This document shows, piece after piece, positions 7,447 through 15,789 of a stretch of DNA of 51,762 bases. Position 1 is the first letter of the stretch. Each line of letters starts with the position of its first letter. The notes beneath the pieces were generated by a model. It was not told the DNA's origin and did no database searches. It saw only the letters and a list, made by a program, of their open reading frames with translations. Both the position numbers and the translations under genes were made by a program. This DNA is from Deltaproteobacteria bacterium UBA6106 (lineage in GTDB: Bacteria > Desulfobacterota > Syntrophorhabdia > Syntrophorhabdales > Syntrophorhabdaceae), in the NCBI GenBank assembly GCA_002428485.1, contig DIWM01000001.1, forward strand, positions 1 through 51,762, in the 5' to 3' direction.

Positions 7447-9006
7447 TCACAAAAAAAAGATATTATCAAAGGAGACCTCCTTTATATCCCCGTCGAACAG
7501 GAGCATATAGAACTTCACGGTCCTGTTTGTGTGCTTCTGCGGGATCTGTATTGTTATTGTATGCCAGTTGCCGTCCTTAATCAAATCAAGCGGCTTTTCG
7601 GTCAGCTCGTAATCATTTTTGCTGTCCTCAAAGACCCTGACCTTAAAGGCATAGGCAGGTTTCTCGATCTTTGTCTCCAGTATCTTGTAGGAGATATTTA
7701 AGAAGGATTTGAGCCTGAAAGGTTCTTTCTTTCCGTTGAGGATCGTGTAGTCGGCGGCAAAATGATAGGGGCCTTTCAGTGCTCCCGTATCCCTGAAAAG
7801 GAAACCGACGGGCGTGCTGAAAAGTCTTCCCGAGGCGTCGAAGGAGCTTAAGTTCGTAACGCTCAGGTCCGCCTGGTAGACTGCAAGGTCTTTTTCCAGG
7901 GCCATGATGCCCTTCGTCGTGGATATGCCGTCTTTTGTCGGCTTCACCTCGGCAATATCCTCGATAAATTTGCTGCTCCTCGATGAATGGGCAATCGCCT
8001 GGGCGACATCGATCACGCCTTGCTTGCTGAGCATCCGCAATGACTCATCGAGGGATGTCATCCCTTCGCTTTTTGCGGTATCGAGGATCGTGACGATCTG
8101 GTGGATCTTATCCTCCCTGATGAGGCTTTTGATCGCCGGGTTGACCTTCATAACCTCGCAGGCGCAGACGCAGCATGCTGAATCGGCTCTCATCAACAGC
8201 CTTTGCGATACCACGGCCTTCAGGACGTTTGCGACCTGTGCTCTCGCCGTATTCTTTTCGTGGTCCGGAAAAAAATCTATTATCCTGTTTATCGTTTGCG
8301 CAACATTCAGGGTATGCAGGGTTGAGAATACGAGCGCCCCTGTTTCGGCGATCTCCAGCGCCGCCTTCATGGACTCCCTCTCCCTGATCTCCCCGACAAA
8401 AATTACGTCGGCGTCCTCGCGGACTATCCTCTTCAAGGCTCCGAGGAACGATTTCGTGTCTCTGCCGATCTCCCTCTGGCTGAAGATGGACCGCTTCGGA
8501 GTGAAAATAAATTCTATCGGGTCTTCAACGGTAACGATATGGCACAGCCTCTCCCTGTTGATCAGCTCAACGAGCGCCGCAACAGTCGTTGATTTGCCGC
8601 TCGCCGACGGGCCCGTCACCAGTATCAGCCCGTTGCGGTATTGTGCAAATTCTTTCAGGGAATCCGGCAGGCCGAGATCATCAAAAGAAGGCAGGGCGTC
8701 GGAGACCGGCCGGACGACTATTCCGAGCGAGCCGCGCCTCACGAACGCGCACATCCTGAACCTTCCGAAACCGCCCATCTCGTATGTATAGTCGAGCTCG
8801 TTGTCCTGGGTAAAACGCTGAAGCTGCATCTCCGTAGTTGTGCCTTGCAGCAGTTCGAGAATATCGCTGTTTGTTAAAGGCTCTTTGCTCAGGCGGGTGA
8901 TGCCGCCATTACTGCCAAGGGGAGGAAATCCTTCAAAGAAAAAAACGCTCTGTACTCCCTGATGGACCCCTCTTTTAACGACGTTCAGGATTCCGGTTCT
9001 CTTCAA
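7447..9006 (-). CDS. PilT-like ATPase with C-terminal jelly-roll-like domain
   Basis: The first 340 or so residues form a second PilT/PilU-type ATPase: Walker A is GPSASGKSTT instead of GPTGSGKST, followed by IVTVEDPIEF, DADVIFVGEIRE, STLHTLNVAQTINR and AIKSLIRE. About 170 further residues follow (350-519). They look beta-rich and end in VSFDNIFFL after a WHTITIQIP strand, the style of CBM4/9-like or related beta-sandwich domains. PilU proteins do not normally carry such an extension. The start is a TTG inside the end of the upstream TPR gene (32-bp overlap); no other in-frame start was seen nearby. The ATPase assignment is firm, the domain naming is inference. Confidence 0.88.
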   Translation of the reverse strand: MKRTGILNVVKRGVHQGVQSVFFFEGFPPLGSNGGITRLSKEPLTNSDILELLQGTTTEMQLQRFTQDNELDYTYEMGGFGRFRMCAFVRRGSLGIVVRPVSDALPSFDDLGLPDSLKEFAQYRNGLILVTGPSASGKSTTVAALVELINRERLCHIVTVEDPIEFIFTPKRSIFSQREIGRDTKSFLGALKRIVREDADVIFVGEIRERESMKAALEIAETGALVFSTLHTLNVAQTINRIIDFFPDHEKNTARAQVANVLKAVVSQRLLMRADSACCVCACEVMKVNPAIKSLIREDKIHQIVTILDTAKSEGMTSLDESLRMLSKQGVIDVAQAIAHSSRSSKFIEDIAEVKPTKDGISTTKGIMALEKDLAVYQADLSVTNLSSFDASGRLFSTPVGFLFRDTGALKGPYHFAADYTILNGKKEPFRLKSFLNISYKILETKIEKPAYAFKVRVFEDSKNDYELTEKPLDLIKDGNWHTITIQIPQKHTNRTVKFYMLLFDGDIKEVSFDNIFFL

Positions 9007-10060
9007 GGAGCCTTAACCTCTCTATGACTTCCTTTCTCGCTTCAGAGGATTTGACGGTGCTGAGGTATTGTCTGTAGTATCTTACCGCGTCTTCGGTCTT
9101 TCCCGCCGTGTCCTGGATGATGGCATAGGACAGGAAGAGGGCCGGGCTTCTCACCTTCTTCTGTATGGGGATCTCAAGGAGCCTGGAGGCCTCGTCCAAT
9201 CTTCCATCTCTCCTTAAAAGTGCCGACAGGTTGAGATAGGGTTCTATGCTGTCGGGCTCCATAACGATCGCCTTCCGGAAATACTCCTCTGCAAGCCCCT
9301 TGTCTCCCTCGCCCATCATCAGGAGGCCGATGTTGTTGTATGCCTTCGGATAGGACTTCTGGAACTCGAGGATCTTTTTGAAATAAAAGAGCGCTCCTTT
9401 GGAATTCCCTTCCTGGATGGCGATCACTCCCAGATTGTTCAGCGCTTCGACATGATCGGGTTTTACGGAGAGGATGGAGAGATAGATCCTTTTCGCCTCA
9501 CCTATGCGCCCTGCCTGGAGCGCGGTTTGTGCCTCGTTGTATAATATATCGATCTTTTCGCTATCTGTTGCCCTTGTAACGGTCCTCTCGTCTTCTTTTG
9601 TCTCGTCGGTCTTCCTGGCAGGCGCCTGGATCTTTTTGGCGGGCTGCACAGCAACTGCCATTTTCACCGGCATCGCCTTTGCGGGGATCTTCTTAACGTG
9701 CTCCTGTTTTGCTACTGATACCTTTTCTTGTTTTGGCGCCTCTTTTATTGGTACCGGCTCTTTCTTTGCAACCTCTGCGACCTTTGCGACTGTTGCAACA
9801 GGCTTTTGAGGCGGCGCTTCCACCTTCGCGGCCTGCTGTTTCGGAGGAACCGGCGCGGCAACAGGCACTGCAAACTGTTTGGGCTTGTGGAATGCCGGGA
9901 TAAGAAGATAGCCAAGCACAACAAGAACACATAGGAGCAGGATGCCATAAACAAGCATCCTCGGTTTCTTCTTTGGACCGGGCAGGTTGAAGGGGACATC
10001 CGGTGCGGTCTTCTTTCGCTGCTGCTGAGCCTTTTTCAGCGCGTCGAGGATTATGCTCAT
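8975..10060 (-). CDS. mshN: MshN-like membrane TPR protein
   Basis: This 361-residue protein starts with the amphipathic MSIILDALKKAQQQ segment shared by MshN and GspB/ExeB proteins. A membrane anchor follows (about 34-54), then an Ala/Pro/Lys-rich linker (60-165) and tetratricopeptide repeats (about 170-350; for example YNEAQTALQAGRIGEAKRIY and AYNNIGLLMMGEGDKGLAEE). It overlaps the secretin gene by four bases (ATGA). In MSHA systems this protein is encoded beside the secretin and the MshM ATPase; here MshM is encoded about 12 kb away. A role in secretin or pilus assembly is inferred from that context. Confidence 0.82.
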   Translation of the reverse strand: MSIILDALKKAQQQRKKTAPDVPFNLPGPKKKPRMLVYGILLLCVLVVLGYLLIPAFHKPKQFAVPVAAPVPPKQQAAKVEAPPQKPVATVAKVAEVAKKEPVPIKEAPKQEKVSVAKQEHVKKIPAKAMPVKMAVAVQPAKKIQAPARKTDETKEDERTVTRATDSEKIDILYNEAQTALQAGRIGEAKRIYLSILSVKPDHVEALNNLGVIAIQEGNSKGALFYFKKILEFQKSYPKAYNNIGLLMMGEGDKGLAEEYFRKAIVMEPDSIEPYLNLSALLRRDGRLDEASRLLEIPIQKKVRSPALFLSYAIIQDTAGKTEDAVRYYRQYLSTVKSSEARKEVIERLRLLEENRNPERR

Positions 10061-11541
10061 TTAGCTCCCTTATCGTATACGATCCGCGGCGTGAGGAACA
10101 CGATGAGTTCGGTGCTCTTCGTCTGCTCCGCGCTCGACCTGAAGAGGTAGCCTAACAAGGGGATGGAGCCGAAAAGTGGTATCTTCTTGTCATCCTGGTA
10201 TTTTGTCTCGTATAAGAGGCCGGCGATAATGACCGTCTCACCGTCCTTTACCCGCACGATAGAATCCGTCTCCCGTGTAGATATAACAGGAACTGTACCG
10301 GCAGACAGGGGATTAGGAGAACGTACAGAGCCATCTTTTGTCGAATAGATGGGGTGGAGGCTGAGGATAATGTTGCCTTCATTATCGATCTGCGGGATTA
10401 CGTCGAGGACCACCCCTACGTTCATGAACCGCGGGCTGTAGGTTGCGACAGTGGCAGCCCCTCCTGTCGAAGATTGCTGTTCCTCGAAGTAGACCTCCTG
10501 CGTCGTCGATTTGATGACCGCCCTTTGATTGTTGAGTGTCGCGATCTTCGGGGTCGCAAGCACTTTTGTTTCACCCTGTGCCTTTAAAAGCTCGATAAAG
10601 GTGTTGGTAATGTTCAGCTCTCCCGAAGCCTCCGATCCGACATAGAACTTAAAATATTCGGTATAATCTCCTGCGAACGTTGCGGGCGCAGGGAAGTTTT
10701 GCCGTGCGCTTATCCTCGCCAGGCTCCCGATCCTCGACGCGATTATCTCCCAGTTCACGCCTGCCCTGTAACCCTCGGATAATCTCACCTCGACGATCTT
10801 TGCCTCGATCATGATCTGCCTGTGCATGGTGCCTTCAAGGCTCTCGAGAAACATGGATACGCGCTGCAGGTTCTTCGGATAGTCGGTCACCATGATCGTG
10901 AAGGTCTGCTTGTTGATGACGAGCTTACCATCGGCAGAGATTATAGCCTTCAGGTTATCCTCGAGGCTTTTCCACAGGTCCGATTCTGTCTCGCTTTTTA
11001 CTTCAAGGATCTTCGTCTCCGAGCTGGTTGTGCCTCCTGTGCCCGATGTGCTGGAAGTGCCGCCGCTTTTCCACTCGACCGTGCTCGTGCCGATCTTCTT
11101 CAAGGCAAGATAATTGATCGTAAATATTTTTGTTTCTACTTTCGGCTTCGAGGCATAGATGGTACGCCCCTCGATCTTATACGCAAAGCCCAGCGGCTCG
11201 AGGATATATTCCAGAGCCTTCTCAAGGGTCACGTTCTTCAGGTCGACGGTCGTCATCCCCTTCACGTCCGGTGTTGTCACCACATTATAGTTTGTCTGTT
11301 TCGCGATTGCCCTGAGGATGTCCTTTACGTCCGCCTCTCTCAGCGAGAAGGAGAAGTAGTCCTGGGGCCTGGCGCTTTCGGTCGCTTTTGACTTTTCCAT
11401 CTGGAAGGACACCGGGCTCGGGATATCAACCGGTTTTGCTGCCGCCCTGGTCTCTTCAGGCTTTTTCTCTTTCGCCTGGTCGGTATGCGCGCAGGATGCC
11501 AGGACAAACAATATTACAATAAAAATAAGTCCTTTTTTCAT
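10057..11541 (-). CDS. mshL: Outer-membrane secretin of MshL/PilQ type
   Basis: This 494-residue lipoprotein (lipobox VLASC, lipidated Cys 17) forms the outer-membrane channel for the pilus. An STN/secretin N0-like segment is seen at about 60-125 (FSLREADVKDILRAIAKQTNYNVV), a periplasmic N-domain with a Ser/Gly/Thr-rich loop near 160-175, and the C-terminal secretin domain (about 235-490) with RVKDGETVIIAGLL and the closing IPLLGYLFRS. The length suits MshL rather than the longer PilQ or GspD. It overlaps the genes on both sides by 4 bp. Confidence 0.92.
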   Translation of the reverse strand: MKKGLIFIVILFVLASCAHTDQAKEKKPEETRAAAKPVDIPSPVSFQMEKSKATESARPQDYFSFSLREADVKDILRAIAKQTNYNVVTTPDVKGMTTVDLKNVTLEKALEYILEPLGFAYKIEGRTIYASKPKVETKIFTINYLALKKIGTSTVEWKSGGTSSTSGTGGTTSSETKILEVKSETESDLWKSLEDNLKAIISADGKLVINKQTFTIMVTDYPKNLQRVSMFLESLEGTMHRQIMIEAKIVEVRLSEGYRAGVNWEIIASRIGSLARISARQNFPAPATFAGDYTEYFKFYVGSEASGELNITNTFIELLKAQGETKVLATPKIATLNNQRAVIKSTTQEVYFEEQQSSTGGAATVATYSPRFMNVGVVLDVIPQIDNEGNIILSLHPIYSTKDGSVRSPNPLSAGTVPVISTRETDSIVRVKDGETVIIAGLLYETKYQDDKKIPLFGSIPLLGYLFRSSAEQTKSTELIVFLTPRIVYDKGAK

Positions 11542-12116
11542 TTCGGCCTCTCCGTACCTTTTGTTTTCGGCGCTTCTTCCTGGGTCACCATGTCCTCTAT
11601 CTTTACCAGGTTGAGTACCCTCTTTGCACCGCTCCGGACGAGTATCACCTTGTCTTTTTGTATCTCCTGTACCGTTTCACCGCCTATGATATCACCCTTC
11701 TTCACAACCTCATGGTCTATGATCGCGATCCTTTCGTTCCCTTTTTCCATGATGGCGACGAGCTTAAAGGTGATCTCCTGTGCCTGCGACTGTCCCAGCC
11801 TTTTTTCCTCTTTTGGTTTTGGCAGGAGGAAGGGGTCCCGGGTCCATGCAACACCGAGCTTGTCAAGCTGCTCCTTGTCAAATTTCTGCGGCGCTGCTGC
11901 TTGGCCGGCGCTTGCGGGTATGCCCGGCACCGGTGCCCCGGGTTTCGCAGGTGCCCCCGCGGGCGCTGCCTGAGCGGGCGCCTTGACTGCGGGCGCTGCT
12001 GCCGGAGCTGCCGGCACAGGCGTCGGCGCCTTCTTCTTGCCGGTAAAAAAATGTATGTACCCCGCAAGGAGTATTCCAATGATCCCTACAATAACAACCG
12101 GTTTACTTACCTTCAA
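11538..12116 (-). CDS. PilP/MshK-like pilus assembly protein
   Basis: This 192-residue protein has one N-terminal membrane segment (about 7-25), a long Ala/Pro-rich linker (30-85), and a small beta domain (about 105-180, KLVAIMEKGNERIAIIDHEVVKKGDIIGGE) of the kind found in PilP, MshK and GspC. Such proteins link the inner-membrane PilN/O complex to the secretin. The start is TTG behind GGGGAAG, overlapping the PilO-like gene by 14 bp. Sequence conservation in this family is weak, so position and architecture carry the call. Confidence 0.8.
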   Translation of the reverse strand: MKVSKPVVIVGIIGILLAGYIHFFTGKKKAPTPVPAAPAAAPAVKAPAQAAPAGAPAKPGAPVPGIPASAGQAAAPQKFDKEQLDKLGVAWTRDPFLLPKPKEEKRLGQSQAQEITFKLVAIMEKGNERIAIIDHEVVKKGDIIGGETVQEIQKDKVILVRSGAKRVLNLVKIEDMVTQEEAPKTKGTERPK

Positions 12117-12660
12117 ATATCTTCCCCTTTAATGCCTTGAACTCGATCGTATATTTGCCTGCCAACAGAGGGTACTGTTTCTCGTTATAGGAGATGCGCG
12201 CCTTCTGAACGCCCTTGAAGGCGACCCTGTTCGACAGCTCCTCAAAGAACCTTCCCGTCTCAAGGAACCCTCCTTTCAGGTCAAACTCAAAGACAGGGTT
12301 GACGACGTAAGACTTTTTTTCCGTATCGATCGTGGAATGGATGCTCACCACATTATCTGTCATGACCCCCCGGTTACGGGCTGATCTCGATACCTCCCTG
12401 ATGAAATCGGGCATCTTTTCGAGCATGGGCGCCTGCGCCTTGAACTCGTTGAGGGATTCTTTCCACCTCTCGTCAGATTTCGTCTGCCGGGATAGCGTTA
12501 CAATCGATGCCTCTACCTCTTTCCTCTCCTGCTTGACGGATTCGAGGGATTTTTCTCTGTTCCTGATCTGGGAGGAAAACGGCAGATATAAGGCCAATAC
12601 CCAGATTATGATCAGGGCAATCGGTATTCCGCACCATACGTAGATCGACTTAAAGTTCAT
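12103..12660 (-). CDS. PilO/MshJ-like pilus assembly protein
   Basis: This 185-residue protein has one membrane segment (about 8-28), a coiled coil (30-75, SLESVKQERKEVEASIVTL) and a ferredoxin-like C-terminal domain (about 90-185) including DLKGGFLETGRFFEELSNR, which fits the PilO pattern. It should pair with the PilN half of the upstream fusion protein in the inner-membrane alignment complex. The start ATG overlaps the end of the fusion gene by 11 bp. Confidence 0.83.
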   Translation of the reverse strand: MNFKSIYVWCGIPIALIIIWVLALYLPFSSQIRNREKSLESVKQERKEVEASIVTLSRQTKSDERWKESLNEFKAQAPMLEKMPDFIREVSRSARNRGVMTDNVVSIHSTIDTEKKSYVVNPVFEFDLKGGFLETGRFFEELSNRVAFKGVQKARISYNEKQYPLLAGKYTIEFKALKGKIFEGK

Positions 12661-14260
12661 ATCTCGCGCACCGTGATGTAATGGTAAATTCCATGACCTG
12701 TTTGCCTTTCAGCGTTTTCATCTCCTTTTTCGCAAGCTCAACATTCTGCACAAAACCCGATTTTTTCAAGGTAAGCATGAGGTTAAATAATGTCAATTCA
12801 AGGCCGTCATGCTCTCCCATGATATAGCCCCTTAATACCAGCGGGTAGTCCGGTATCTTCGCCGCTGCCTGCGCCGGAGATCCCGGGGCGGCCTTTGGGA
12901 CGGGAACGCCCTGCCCTACAGGGATAGGCGGCGGGAGGACCTGCGCAGGCGCCTGGGCCGCCGCCGCAGGGGCATCGTCGCCGAATTCGATTGAACTGAG
13001 ATAGACGTCCCGCGGCATCTGCGAAGCAAGGAACTTCAGAAGCGTCACAAACGTGAGGTCCTTTTTCTGGATCTCGTTTTTGACCATCAGGATCTCATTA
13101 TTGCTGACTGCGGCCTGGGCAGGGGCAGATAGTTTTTTGACCCCTTCCTTCAGCCTGTCGAGGTTGCCCTTTTCAAGATTGAACTTCAGATTGGCGTTGC
13201 TCAACATGCCCCACATCATGAAGGACAGCAAAAGAAGGATGACAACAACGCCGATCGACCCCATCATTATCAGATTTTTGTATGATCTCTCCTTGCCCTT
13301 TTGGAGCAACCGCTCGGGCAAAAGGTTGGGGAGCCCTGCCCTGCTCACTGCCAGCGTATACGCCGGTATATACTCAGCTTCAATATCGGGCACGCCCTCA
13401 AAAGATGCTACCTCTTCAACGAGGGACTCTTTCATCTTCTCGAGAAATTTCGGGATCTTCGATCCCCGTCCTGCGATAAATACCTTCGAGACCGGTTTGT
13501 CGGGGTACCGCTGGTTATAAACGCTTAAGGTCCTGAGTATCTCTCCTTCGAGCCTTTCAAAGGGCAGGCGCAGTACTTCCGCGAGCTCCTCGTCGAAACC
13601 CCTCTCACGCTTATATTGCTCTGCCTGGTCATAAGAAAGCCCCGGTCCGCTCATCAGCGCATCGGAAAAACTCTCCGAGGCCGTGAGGATCTCCCGCGCG
13701 AACATGAGCCTTTTTGCATTCGCTATATAGAGGCCCGTCCGCCGTCCGCCGACATCGACTATTGCCGTCGATGTGTCGCCGGTCTCGCCCATGGCATTGA
13801 TGTACGCAAATGCGATATCGGTGATGATGCTGATGTCGTTGAAGCCAACGTTCTCAAAGACGGAAAGGAGGCTGTTGATATAATGCTTTGGCGCCCCCAC
13901 AAAGAGGACCTCGTCTTTATTGACCCCTTTCTCGTCAATCGCGCCAAGCATTATGTGTTCGTATATCATGTCGTCAAGGGACGTGGTCAGGATCTTGGTG
14001 GTAGACCAGTTGAGGACGTCTTTTTGTTCTTTTTTCGGAAGGATCGGGATGGTAAAGGTCTTCTTGGTGATCTCCTGGGAGCTGATGCCCATGACAACTT
14101 CTACATCGTTCCCTTCTTTGACCCTGATGTCGCCGAGTATCATCTCGAGGTCATCAAAGCCGCCTTTATAGGAATACACCCCTGACGAGACTGCGGTCCC
14201 GTCCCTTACCTTTACATACTTTACGCTGACAGTCCCTATGTCTACGCCGAGTATATCCAC
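12650..14260 (-). CDS. PilM-PilN fusion (MshI-like)
   Basis: Residues 1-305 form an actin-like PilM domain (VDIGTVSVKYVKV near the N-terminus, AIVDVGGRRTGLYIA near 166, VFIAGRGSKIP near 260). A PilN-type stretch follows in the same chain: the NLLPERLL motif (312-319), one membrane segment (about 329-353), a coiled coil and a ferredoxin-like domain. A Pro/Ala-rich loop interrupts the last domain near 425-465. In most systems PilM and PilN are separate and PilN binds PilM through an N-terminal NLLP motif; here the motif sits at the junction. The start is GTG at 14260, four bases after AGGAAGG. It is the first gene of the array. Confidence 0.9.
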   Translation of the reverse strand: MDILGVDIGTVSVKYVKVRDGTAVSSGVYSYKGGFDDLEMILGDIRVKEGNDVEVVMGISSQEITKKTFTIPILPKKEQKDVLNWSTTKILTTSLDDMIYEHIMLGAIDEKGVNKDEVLFVGAPKHYINSLLSVFENVGFNDISIITDIAFAYINAMGETGDTSTAIVDVGGRRTGLYIANAKRLMFAREILTASESFSDALMSGPGLSYDQAEQYKRERGFDEELAEVLRLPFERLEGEILRTLSVYNQRYPDKPVSKVFIAGRGSKIPKFLEKMKESLVEEVASFEGVPDIEAEYIPAYTLAVSRAGLPNLLPERLLQKGKERSYKNLIMMGSIGVVVILLLLSFMMWGMLSNANLKFNLEKGNLDRLKEGVKKLSAPAQAAVSNNEILMVKNEIQKKDLTFVTLLKFLASQMPRDVYLSSIEFGDDAPAAAAQAPAQVLPPPIPVGQGVPVPKAAPGSPAQAAAKIPDYPLVLRGYIMGEHDGLELTLFNLMLTLKKSGFVQNVELAKKEMKTLKGKQVMEFTITSRCARYEL

Positions 14261-14274
14261 ATTGCCTTCCTAAA

Positions 14275-14306
14275 AGCATTGATTATAACATAGCTTTTGA
14301 TCAAAT
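14275..14306 (-). promoter_or_regulatory. Predicted sigma70 promoter of the pilus operon
   Basis: On the minus strand a perfect -10 box TATAAT lies at 14282-14287 with the extended TGT directly in front. TTGCCA lies 19 bases upstream, a long spacing that the extended -10 can compensate. Transcription would start near 14275, 15 bases before the GTG start. The rest of the 14261-14520 gap holds only AT-rich DNA, including a 15-base palindrome built from ATTCAAA and TTTGAAT near 14330. Confidence 0.6.
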
Positions 14307-14520
14307 TGGCAATTTCTGAGCGCCAGATCCTAAACAAATTCAAAATTTGAATATTCCACCCCTCCTGCCTGCTTTTTTTAACTGTTTTCTCATTACATTA
14401 TCAATGTTTGCATAGTTTCCTGAGATATGTCAACAAGAAAATGCTGTATCATATCAATTTTCATAGAGAAATTTGACTGCGACAGATCGCTCGTATGAGG
14501 AATATCATATAAAATAAATA

Positions 14521-15723
14521 TCATCTCATCAGCATCTCAACGTCCATTGACAGGAACTCATTAAGCGGGATGCCCCCTGTGCCGACAAGGAGTTTCTTTT
14601 TCACTGGGAACGTCCGGGCAAAAAACTCCAATCCCGGCAAAGCTGTTCTCATCCTCCCGCTTTTAACCTCTATTGCGACGATATCATTCCCTCTCGCAAG
14701 GATGAAATCTACCTCGCGGTTCCGTTCAACCCAGTAATATAGCTGCATATCCTTACCAATTATATTGTTTGCAAGCATGTTCCCGACAACGGTCTCCACT
14801 AACCTGCCCCAGAACTCGCTGTTCTGTCTTGCCTCATCATAACTCAGATGTGACATTGCGGTCATAAGGGCATTATTCAAGACAAGGAGCTTTGGACTTG
14901 ACGCCCTCTGTCGGACTGCCTGGCCTGCATACTTCGGGAGACCCGTGATTAACCCTGAGCCTTTAAGGAGATCAAGGTAATGGGCGAGAGTAGTTGTATT
15001 CCCCGCATCCTGAAGCTGGCCAATCATTTTTTGATATGAAAGTATCTGACCGGAGTATAGACATCCCAGCTCGAAAAGGCGTCGAAGCAAGGCCGGCTTG
15101 TCGATGCGCACCATCAACAGAACATCCCTGGAGACAGTCGTCTCGATCAGGGAATCAAAGATATATCTCCTCCATCTTTTCTGATCGTTGATCAGCGAGG
15201 CTGATCCGGGGTAACCGCCATAATAAAGGAACTGTTCAAGCTCCCACCCGAACGCGTCTTTCATCTCAGAATATGACCAGTGTCTCACGGGGATTATCTC
15301 AAATCGACCTGCAAGGCTTTCTGTAAGCCCTTTTTGAATAAGCATCGGGGAAGAACCGAGAATGATCACATGAAGATTGACATTCTTTACAGTATCGCCA
15401 TCCCACAAACGTTTTACCGTTTCCGACCAGCCGGAGACCTTTTGAATTTCGTCCAGTATCAGTAACCCTTTCCTTCGTGGTTTTTTAAGGGTTTTTATCC
15501 GTGCGGTTTCCCATTGCTGTTCTATCCACAAACGACTCTTTAGGGCCGGCTCGTCGGCAGATGCATAGTACCCTGTTCCTTTTTCCTCCATTAATTGGCG
15601 CACAAGGGTCGTCTTGCCTGTCTGGCGTGGACCGGTAACCACCTGGATAAACCTGCGCGGCTCCGCAACCCGTCGCGATAATACGCGGAAGATTGGCCTT
15701 TTATATGTGATAGTTTGCGTCAT
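14521..15723 (-). CDS. AAA ATPase of the ATP-binding/DUF4143 family
   Basis: This 400-residue protein has an N-terminal P-loop domain (Walker A GPRQTGKTT, Walker B LLILDEIQK, sensor LGSSP) followed by a winged-helix and DUF4143 region with a nuclease-like EVDFILARGNDIVAIEVKSG near residue 345. Proteins of this type are common, strain-variable and mostly uncharacterised; the C-terminal D...EVK pattern recalls PD-(D/E)XK nucleases. It is a single-gene unit between the pilus array and a transposon. Its upstream region holds overlapping palindromes, suggesting control by a repressor. Confidence 0.88.
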   Translation of the reverse strand: MTQTITYKRPIFRVLSRRVAEPRRFIQVVTGPRQTGKTTLVRQLMEEKGTGYYASADEPALKSRLWIEQQWETARIKTLKKPRRKGLLILDEIQKVSGWSETVKRLWDGDTVKNVNLHVIILGSSPMLIQKGLTESLAGRFEIIPVRHWSYSEMKDAFGWELEQFLYYGGYPGSASLINDQKRWRRYIFDSLIETTVSRDVLLMVRIDKPALLRRLFELGCLYSGQILSYQKMIGQLQDAGNTTTLAHYLDLLKGSGLITGLPKYAGQAVRQRASSPKLLVLNNALMTAMSHLSYDEARQNSEFWGRLVETVVGNMLANNIIGKDMQLYYWVERNREVDFILARGNDIVAIEVKSGRMRTALPGLEFFARTFPVKKKLLVGTGGIPLNEFLSMDVEMLMR

Positions 15724-15730
15724 TTACAAT

Positions 15731-15779
15731 TTACTCATTATATTGAGTAATTTTACTCAATACTCTGAGCAATTGTCAA
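15731..15779 (-). promoter_or_regulatory. Overlapping TGAGTAA palindromes before the DUF4143 ATPase gene
   Basis: Three TGAGTAA-type half sites form two overlapping perfect palindromes: 15731-15737 with 15744-15750 (six-base spacer), and 15743-15750 with 15753-15760 (two-base spacer). A TTGACA hexamer on the minus strand lies just outside at 15774-15779. The arrangement looks like an operator over a promoter; a good -10 at correct spacing was not found. Confidence 0.5.
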
Positions 15780-15789
15780 GCAGCTTTTT

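Noticed and set aside
7904..8791. Open frame of 295 codons antisense to the PilT-like ATPase
   Set aside because: The opposite strand encodes an unmistakable ATPase with all motifs; this frame has no motif.
14328..14345. AT-rich palindrome ATTCAAA/TTTGAAT upstream of the pilus operon as operator
   Set aside because: It is a single AT-rich palindrome at about 40 bases from the -10, with no second copy elsewhere; chance is not excluded.
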